Below are positions 58,204 through 64,000 of a stretch of DNA of 64,000 bases, piece by piece (position 1 is the stretch's first letter; every line of letters begins with the position of its first letter). Source of the DNA: Oxalobacteraceae bacterium UBA6018 (lineage in GTDB: Bacteria; Pseudomonadota; Gammaproteobacteria; Burkholderiales; Burkholderiaceae_D); the NCBI GenBank assembly GCA_002428015.1, contig DIZW01000100.1:39581-103580 (forward strand), given 5' to 3'. A program made the translations under genes and the position numbers. The notes under the pieces were generated by a model. The model searched no databases and had not been told where the DNA came from. It saw only the letters and a program-made list of their open reading frames with translations.

Positions 58204-58896
58204 ATGTTACTTTTACTTGCTGAAGACGACGCCATTCTTGCAAACGGTTTAACTGCCCAGTTGAACGGCGCAGGCTTCACCGTCGAGCATGCTCCGAATG
58301 GCCCGGTCGCGGAATACCTTCTCGCCAAGCAGAACTTTGACATCGCCATCATCGATTTGGGCCTGCCCATGATTGACGGGCTCACCGTGTTGAAGAAATT
58401 GCGCGCGACTCGGCCCAACCTTCCGGTGGTTGTTCTCACGGCCCTCGACAAACTCGATAGCCGTGTGGCGGGTTTGAACGCCGGAGCGGACGACTACATG
58501 ACCAAGCCCTTCGATTTCCCGGAACTGGAAGCGCGCTTGCGTGCAGTATTGCGGCGCGCGCGACCAGGCCCCGTCAACAGCGATGTGGCCGTGGCAGGCC
58601 TGCATTTCGACCGTGCTGCACGGCGAGCGGTCATCCATGGCGAGCCGATCGAACTCAGTCCGCGTGAATCCACCTTGCTTGAATTGCTGTTACTACAGTC
58701 CGACAAGGTCGTGACGAAGGACCAGATCGCCGCCGCCTGGGCCGGCGATGGCGCCGAAGTTGGCGTGGGCAACACGGCGGAAGTCCACATTCACCGTTTG
58801 CGCCGCAAGCTGGAAGGTTCGGGGCTGGAAATCCGCACCGTCCGCGGACTCGGATACCTGCTGGCTGTCGAGCATTCTTATGGACGACCGGAATAA
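58204..58896 (+). CDS. OmpR-family response regulator (TctD/QseB-like)
   Basis: This 230-residue regulator has a receiver domain with acidic residues near the N-terminus (LLLAEDDAILA), phospho-acceptor Asp near 51 (AIIDLGLPMIDG) and Lys in DYMTKPFDFPEL. A winged-helix output domain follows (ELSPRESTLLELLLLQSDK; AEVHIHRLRRKLEGSG). The sensor kinase gene overlaps its 3' end by 17 bases. It is divergent from the solitary binding-protein gene and probably controls it and the surrounding xyloglucan genes; that target set is inferred. Confidence 0.92.
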   Translation: MLLLLAEDDAILANGLTAQLNGAGFTVEHAPNGPVAEYLLAKQNFDIAIIDLGLPMIDGLTVLKKLRATRPNLPVVVLTALDKLDSRVAGLNAGADDYMTKPFDFPELEARLRAVLRRARPGPVNSDVAVAGLHFDRAARRAVIHGEPIELSPRESTLLELLLLQSDKVVTKDQIAAAWAGDGAEVGVGNTAEVHIHRLRRKLEGSGLEIRTVRGLGYLLAVEHSYGRPE

Positions 58897-60361
58897 ACCG
58901 GGCGCACCGCATCGGTTCCACATCGGCCCCCGCAACCAATCCCTGCGCCGCCAGCTCCTTATTTGGGTATTGCTGCCCCAGTTGGTACTGTGGTTCGCAG
59001 GAGGCGTCGCGACTTACCGCTTGGCGGTTCGATACGTCAACCAAGCCGCGGACGCGACATTGTCCCAGGCCACCCGAGCCCTGGCCCGGCGCGTCAAACC
59101 GATCGAAAGCGGCTTGCTGATCGATTTCCCCCGTGCGGCACAGGATATTCTCGAGACCGATCCCAACGACCGCCTGTTCTACATGGTCAGTACGCCGCCA
59201 GGCAAATTCATCCTTGGCAACAATAGCATTCCGATGCCGCCGCAGGACATGCGGCCGCGTCTGAACGATCCCTATTTCTACGACGGTGAGCTCACATCGC
59301 CCGAATCATCGGGGCAACGCGGGCATGGGCCAACAGTCAAGGTGAGGATTGCGGCTCTCTACCTGCCTTATGGCGAACCGGAAGGAAAGCAGCCATGGAT
59401 GTTGGTTCAGGTCGCGCGCAGCGTGGCGCATCGCGAAGATATCTTCAAGATGATTCTGATCGATACGCTGCTCCCCTTGTCCGCGCTGATTCCCTTGATG
59501 ACGCTGATCGTATGGATAGGCACTGGTGCAGGACTGGCCCCCCTGCTGCGCTTGCGCAAGGAAGTGGAAGGCCGCTCGCCGATCGACCTCGCACCGCTAC
59601 ACATCGAATCGGCGCCACAGGAAGTCAGATCCCTGGTCCGCGCCTTGAACGAACTTCTGGCCTCGGTGCGCCAGAGCGTCAACGCGCAGAAACGCTTCAT
59701 CGCAGATGCCGCCCACCAATTGCGCACTCCGCTTGCCGGATTGAAGAGTCAGACGGCACTGGCAATGGAAGCGACCAATGACCCGGCATTGATCGCCAGG
59801 CTAAAACTGGTCGATCAAAGCGCCGCGCGGGGAGCGCATCTGATCAATCAGCTATTGATGCTGGCACGCGCAGATCCCGAGGTCGCGATGACGCAGGATA
59901 TGGCACCATTGAATGTGACGACCTTTGTACAAGAGATCGTTGCAGAATTCGTGCCGCGTGCCTTACGCGCACGGATCGACCTGGGCATGGACGACGGCGC
60001 ACAAGCCGATGGGAACGCAGGGCTCCACATCAAAGCGAATGCCCTGTTGCTGAGAGAAGCGTTGGCGAACGTGCTCGACAACGCAATCAAGTACGCCGGC
60101 AGCGGCAGCGAGATTACAGTCCAGGTAAAACCGGACGGTGACCAGGTCCTGATCATCGTCAGCGACAATGGCCCGGGAATCGGGGAGGCAGACCGCGCCC
60201 GGGTATTCGAACGGTTTGTACGAGCAACCGACCAAGGTGAAGGATGCGGGCTCGGACTGTCTATTGTGAGGGATATCGTCGCACAGCACGGAGGAACGGT
60301 CGTTCTGCAAGACGCGAAACCCCACGGACTGCAGGTGGTGCTGCGTCTACCCGTGCTTTGA
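58880..60361 (+). CDS. Sensor histidine kinase (TctE/QseC-like)
   Basis: This 493-residue kinase has a membrane helix (about 27-47; LLIWVLLPQLVLWFAGGVA), a periplasmic domain of about 140 residues (DPNDRLFYMVSTPPGKFI), a second helix (about 195-215; LLPLSALIPLMTLIVWIG), HAMP-like linker, HisKA with phospho-His in ADAAHQLRTPLAGL, N-box VLDNAIKYAG, SDNGPGIG and GEGCGLGLSIVRD. It phosphorylates the regulator encoded just upstream. TctE relatives interact with periplasmic binding proteins, which fits the solitary binding protein next door. Confidence 0.92.
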   Translation: MDDRNKPGAPHRFHIGPRNQSLRRQLLIWVLLPQLVLWFAGGVATYRLAVRYVNQAADATLSQATRALARRVKPIESGLLIDFPRAAQDILETDPNDRLFYMVSTPPGKFILGNNSIPMPPQDMRPRLNDPYFYDGELTSPESSGQRGHGPTVKVRIAALYLPYGEPEGKQPWMLVQVARSVAHREDIFKMILIDTLLPLSALIPLMTLIVWIGTGAGLAPLLRLRKEVEGRSPIDLAPLHIESAPQEVRSLVRALNELLASVRQSVNAQKRFIADAAHQLRTPLAGLKSQTALAMEATNDPALIARLKLVDQSAARGAHLINQLLMLARADPEVAMTQDMAPLNVTTFVQEIVAEFVPRALRARIDLGMDDGAQADGNAGLHIKANALLLREALANVLDNAIKYAGSGSEITVQVKPDGDQVLIIVSDNGPGIGEADRARVFERFVRATDQGEGCGLGLSIVRDIVAQHGGTVVLQDAKPHGLQVVLRLPVL

Positions 60362-60422
60362 GCCGAGCCTGCCGCGATGCGGCAGTACTCTCCACGCTTC
60401 GATAATTATCTTGACTGCGGAA

Positions 60423-60447
60423 CGGCGCCGGCGAGAAACCGGCGCCG
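60423..60447. terminator. Hairpin after the sensor kinase gene
   Basis: CGGCGCCGG pairs perfectly with CCGGCGCCG around a 7-base loop CGAGAAA. It lies between the kinase stop (60361) and the convergent fucosidase stop (60592). No T run follows, so termination efficiency is uncertain. Confidence 0.55.
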
Positions 60448-60591
60448 CATTGAGACGATTGGGCAGCGCGAATAACCGGCGATTCTGACAACGTAGGCGC
60501 GCCGTGCGCTTGAAATGCTGACGCACCGATACCGTATCGTTATCGTCAAACAGTGCATGAAGCGGATTACTGCCCCCAAAATCGGAACAAA

Positions 60592-63063
60592 CTACATCAC
60601 CACGCCAGCGCCATGCCTGTCGAGGACCACGTGAATCAAGCGGTCACGGTAGCGCACCTGGAACGCGGCATGCGGCTTTCCGCGCAAGCGCAGGCGCGTC
60701 ATCCGGCCCGCGGCCCAGTCCAGATCAAGCTCGACGCCGCCGCGGGCCCGCACGCCATGCAGCGCGCCTTCTGGCCAGGCCTTCGGTAGTGCCGCGAGGA
60801 TGCGAATCTCGCCGCCCCAGGACTGCACCAACATCTCCAGGATCGCCGCGGCGCCGCCGAAGTTGCCGTCGATCTGAAACGGAGGATGGGAATCGAACAT
60901 GTTCGGATAGGTTCGCTCCGGCCCCAGCAGCCCTTGCAGGATCGCGTACGCGCGCTCGCCCTCGCCCATGCGCGTCCACAGCGCGAGCCGCCATGCCGTG
61001 GCCCAGCCGGTCGATTTGTCACCGCGCGTATTGAGGGTAACTTTTGCCGCCGCGATCAAGGCCGGAGTATCGCGCACGTTGATCTGTTCGCTGGGATAAA
61101 CCGCGTACAGGTGCGAGACATGCCGGTGCCGCTGCTCCGGCGCGCCCGCATCCCAGTCCTCTAGCCATTCCTGCAACTGCCCTTGGGCGCCGATACGATC
61201 GGCCGGCAGGCGGGCGCGCTTGGCCCGCAGCATGGCGGCGAAGCCGGCATCGCTGTCGTTCAACAGCGCATGGGCCTGCAGGGTCCGGGCAAACAGATCG
61301 CGCACTATCTGACGATCCATGGCAGGACCGGCGCAAGTGGCGACACCAGTGTGGTGCTGATTTTCGGGCGAGATCGACGGTGAGGTGACCAGTCCCCTAC
61401 CCTGCGGATCTTCGACCAGCGTATCGGCAAAGAACAGCGCAGCGCCTTTCAAGAGCGGATAGATGCGGCGCAGGTAGGCTTGGTCCGGATTGTAGTCGTA
61501 ATGGTCCCACAGCGCCTGGCATAACCACGCCCCACCGCATGGCCACATGCCCCACAGCGGACCATCGATCGGCGCAGCGGCGCGCCACAGATCGGTGTTG
61601 TGATGCGCCACCCAGCCGCGCGCACCATAGCCTAGGCGCGCGGTGACGGCCCCGGTAACCGACAAATCCTCCACCATGCGCACCAGCGGCTCGACGCATT
61701 CGCCCAAGTTGGCCGACTCGGCCGGCCAGTAATTCATCTCGGTATTGATGTTGATCGTGTACTTGGAGCCCCACGGCGGGTTGTTCCCTTCGTTCCACAG
61801 CCCTTGCAGGTTGGCCGGCTGGCTGCCCGGCCGCGACGAGGACATCAGCAAATAGCGGCCATACTGCACGTACAGGGCCGCCAGCGCGGCCTCCGGCTGC
61901 CGCTCCACAGCGGCGATGCGCTCATTGGTCGGCCGCGCCATGGGCGCTTCCGAACCGATGCGCAGCGACAGGCGCCGGAACAGTGCCTGGTGCGCCGCGA
62001 TGTGCGCGCTGCGTAGCCGCGCATACGACTTTCCGGCCGCAGCCTCGGTCTGCTCACGCACCGCCTTCACTGGATCGCCACCAACGTCGGCGTAGTTCAC
62101 ATAGCTGGTCGCCGCCGCCACCAGCAAGGTCACCGTACTGGCTCCGCGCAACTCGATGCGATCGCCTCGCGCCGTAATGCTGCCGTCGCCGAGCGCCTTC
62201 ACGCGCACCGCGTAACGCAGCGCCGCCGGGATGGATTCGGCTTCGATGTTACGACCTTCGATCAGCAGTGCGTCGGCACCATCGGCGCGCACCTGCAATG
62301 TGGACGGGCGCTGCTCGCTGCGTAGCGGTTCGCGAAAATCCCAAGGCACGCCGAGCGAGGCTGCCGCCGATGCCGTCTTGCGGCCGGCATAATCGGTGTC
62401 GCCGTAGGTCGCCTTGGCCGGGTGGCGATAGCTGAGATCGAAATTCAACGTACCGCCGACAGCGGTCAGTCGCACGACGATCACCTGATCAGGCACGCTG
62501 GAATACACTTCGCGCAGGTATTGCGTTTTGCCGTCTGTAAAGCGGGTGCTCGCGATCGCCGTGTCCAGTTCAAGCGAACGCCTGTAGGCACCGCCACCGG
62601 CCATACCCAGGAAGTCGAGCATCAGGTCACCGGCTGCACCATAGGGCATCTGCCCCGCCGGCTTGGCGATCATTGAGGAAGCAATCATGTCCGCTGCTTC
62701 GCTGAATTTCCCTTGGTCCACCAACGCCCTGATCACGGGCAGCGCAGCCAGCGAGCGCGGATTGTTCGGGTCGTACGGCCCGCCGGCGAACAGCGTGTCC
62801 TCATTAAGCTGGATGCGCTCTTGTGCTATGCGGCCGAAGCACATCGCCCCCAGCCGGCCGTTCCCGACCGGCAGCGCTTCGACCCAGGCACCGGCTGGCT
62901 TTTCATACCATAAGTCGAGGTCTTCCCGGCCATTAGGCGCCGTGGTGGCGACGACGCGCGCACCGGCCAATCCGGGAAATGCCATCGCCAGTCCCGCCGA
63001 TACCATCAAGTGGCGCCGCCCTGCCGAGATACCGATATCCAGCCGATCCGCTTTTTTGCTCAC
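60592..63063 (-). CDS. GH95 alpha-L-fucosidase
   Basis: This 823-residue protein has a Tat-like or hydrophobic N-terminus (AGRRHLMVSAGLAMAFPGLA), an N-terminal beta-domain (LWYEKPAGAWVEALPVGNG, RIQLNEDTLFAGGPYDPNN) and the (alpha/alpha)6 barrel with GH95 catalytic residues: the Asn pair in INTEMNYWPAE, Glu in SPSISPENQHH and Asp in IDGNFGGAAAILEML. GH95 removes alpha-1,2-linked fucose, as on fucosylated xyloglucan, or alpha-L-galactose. GTG 63063 is chosen because GAGGA lies four bases upstream; TTG 63090 is weaker. It completes side-chain removal in this locus. Confidence 0.9.
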   Translation of the reverse strand: MSKKADRLDIGISAGRRHLMVSAGLAMAFPGLAGARVVATTAPNGREDLDLWYEKPAGAWVEALPVGNGRLGAMCFGRIAQERIQLNEDTLFAGGPYDPNNPRSLAALPVIRALVDQGKFSEAADMIASSMIAKPAGQMPYGAAGDLMLDFLGMAGGGAYRRSLELDTAIASTRFTDGKTQYLREVYSSVPDQVIVVRLTAVGGTLNFDLSYRHPAKATYGDTDYAGRKTASAAASLGVPWDFREPLRSEQRPSTLQVRADGADALLIEGRNIEAESIPAALRYAVRVKALGDGSITARGDRIELRGASTVTLLVAAATSYVNYADVGGDPVKAVREQTEAAAGKSYARLRSAHIAAHQALFRRLSLRIGSEAPMARPTNERIAAVERQPEAALAALYVQYGRYLLMSSSRPGSQPANLQGLWNEGNNPPWGSKYTININTEMNYWPAESANLGECVEPLVRMVEDLSVTGAVTARLGYGARGWVAHHNTDLWRAAAPIDGPLWGMWPCGGAWLCQALWDHYDYNPDQAYLRRIYPLLKGAALFFADTLVEDPQGRGLVTSPSISPENQHHTGVATCAGPAMDRQIVRDLFARTLQAHALLNDSDAGFAAMLRAKRARLPADRIGAQGQLQEWLEDWDAGAPEQRHRHVSHLYAVYPSEQINVRDTPALIAAAKVTLNTRGDKSTGWATAWRLALWTRMGEGERAYAILQGLLGPERTYPNMFDSHPPFQIDGNFGGAAAILEMLVQSWGGEIRILAALPKAWPEGALHGVRARGGVELDLDWAAGRMTRLRLRGKPHAAFQVRYRDRLIHVVLDRHGAGVVM

Positions 63064-63578
63064 AGCATCCTCAAGAGTTCCTGTTGACAAGAACGATTAT
63101 GTGAGCAGGCAATTCGACGTGCAATTGTGAAAATGAATTTGGCGCCAATGATATTGAATGAAACGGCCAGAAAGACACGCCCCGCCGGGCTGCGTGCCGG
63201 TCATAGCACTCGCGGTGCGCGTGCGCCCAGCAGGCAGGAGATGGTGAATGCTGCGCTGGTTCGGCTACCCCAGATCCTCGCTTCGGGCGTTGAAATCGCG
63301 CCTTGAGCCGCGGAGGCGTTGACGGGATTGTCTGCGCTCCGGGCCCCGGCGGGAATGTCCTGTCTCGCTCAACATCGATATAGCGCAAGCACATACCGGT
63401 GCTCCGGAAAGCAATACCAGGATGCTCTACGACACGAATATACTACCCTGTCGTCGACGCATCTCAATGTGTACATACTGGCGTCCCCGGCCGGCGGTCT
63501 CGACAACGATGATGTTTCCCTGTGCTGTAGCTTGGGGCCGCATTGAACACGATTACCTTTCCAGATCAAAAGGACTCC
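63064..63578. other. Intergenic region between the fucosidase and an alpha-galactosidase gene
   Basis: About 515 bases separate these divergent genes. Promoters for both must lie here. I see no convincing palindrome, hairpin or extra gene. Confidence 0.45.
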
Positions 63579-64000
63579 ATGAACAATTTCGATCAACGCC
63601 GTCGCTCAATTTGTGTGAGCCTGTTGGGCGGCCTAGCCAGCATGGCTATAACAGGCGTAGTCAAAGCGAAACCAACGGTCGACGAAGCCGCCAAGGTATT
63701 CCGGCTTGACGGCGGCGCGGTGACGTACGCGTTTGGTGTGAATCCAGACGGACGCCTACAAACTGTTTATTGGGGAAGCTCCTTGTCGCCCGCGGACCAG
63801 CTCTCAGCGCCTGTTCCGGTACCGGACAACTCCAGCAACGAAATGTCGATCACGGTCACGCCATTCGAATTTCCAGGTTTTGGCGGCGGTCTGACTGTGG
63901 AGCCTGCGCTGAAGGTGACGTTTCCGGACGGGGTGCGCGATCTGGATTTACGCTACGTCGATCACCAAGTCAGCGGCGACCGCATTGTCGTCAGGCTCAA
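63579..64000 (+). CDS. Alpha-galactosidase (GH36-type), N-terminal part; runs off the window
   Basis: ATG 63579 has AAAGGA four bases upstream. The first 140 residues show a Tat-like signal (DQRRRSICVSLLGGLASMAI) and then the N-terminal beta-supersandwich of GH36-type alpha-galactosidases (FRLDGGAVTYAFGVNPDGRL, VYWGSSLSPADQL, DLRYVDHQVSGDRI). The catalytic barrel lies beyond the right edge, so the activity cannot be checked here. It is divergent from the GH95 fucosidase and would remove alpha-galactose or related residues in the same locus. Confidence 0.75.
   Translation, partial: MNNFDQRRRSICVSLLGGLASMAITGVVKAKPTVDEAAKVFRLDGGAVTYAFGVNPDGRLQTVYWGSSLSPADQLSAPVPVPDNSSNEMSITVTPFEFPGFGGGLTVEPALKVTFPDGVRDLDLRYVDHQVSGDRIVVRL

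Overview
The window reads as chromosomal DNA of a high-GC betaproteobacterium, most likely an Oxalobacteraceae member of the Massilia/Duganella type. The reasons are the GC-rich codon use, the lactate-utilisation and Kdp layouts, the large TonB receptors of the plant-glycan scavenging kind and the absence of SusD. This placement is inference from gene content. No rRNA, tRNA, CRISPR array, transposase or integrase is visible.

Left third (1-25 kb). A lactate-utilisation operon (lutA, lutC, running off the left edge) diverges from a LldR-type FCD regulator over a good LldR-like palindrome. Next comes a compact five-gene minus-strand operon (7.25 to 2.1 kb): haem-oxygenase-like diiron oxidase, SAM methyltransferase, ATP-grasp ligase (apparently frameshifted near its N-terminus), OlsB-like N-acyltransferase and LplT-like transporter. 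It looks like an uncharacterised N-acyl amino-lipid or small-molecule pathway and is the best candidate here for an undescribed system. A TonB receptor with an STN domain and a GntP-family permease follow, preceded by a perfect LacI-family palindrome. Then come an orphan clpP, an ECF sigma factor, a SulP anion transporter paired with a channel-like membrane protein, and a complete kdpFABCDE potassium-uptake locus with a clear promoter.

Middle (25-46 kb). A kumamolisin-type S53 protease gene split by a frameshift is followed by a DeoR regulator and a pectin-type cluster (six-hairpin glycosidase, TonB receptor, GH28, GH43). A pentapeptide-repeat protein and a cupin-8 oxygenase diverge. A patch with more AT-rich codon use (39.5-41.9 kb) carries an alpha/beta hydrolase and an unknown protein built from two copies of a Cys-containing domain. 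A four-gene envelope operon (ABC ATPase, FtsX-type permease, LolA-like periplasmic protein, outer-membrane barrel) closes this part.

Right third (46-64 kb). This is a xyloglucan-utilisation locus: acetylesterase, GH27 alpha-galactosidase, SGNH esterase lipoprotein, two tandem GH74 xyloglucanase lipoproteins, a solitary sugar-binding protein divergent from a two-component system, a GH95 alpha-L-fucosidase and the start of a GH36-type alpha-galactosidase. Together they could deacetylate, cut and debranch fucogalactoxyloglucan at the cell surface and in the periplasm. The binding protein and two-component pair may sense the oligosaccharides.
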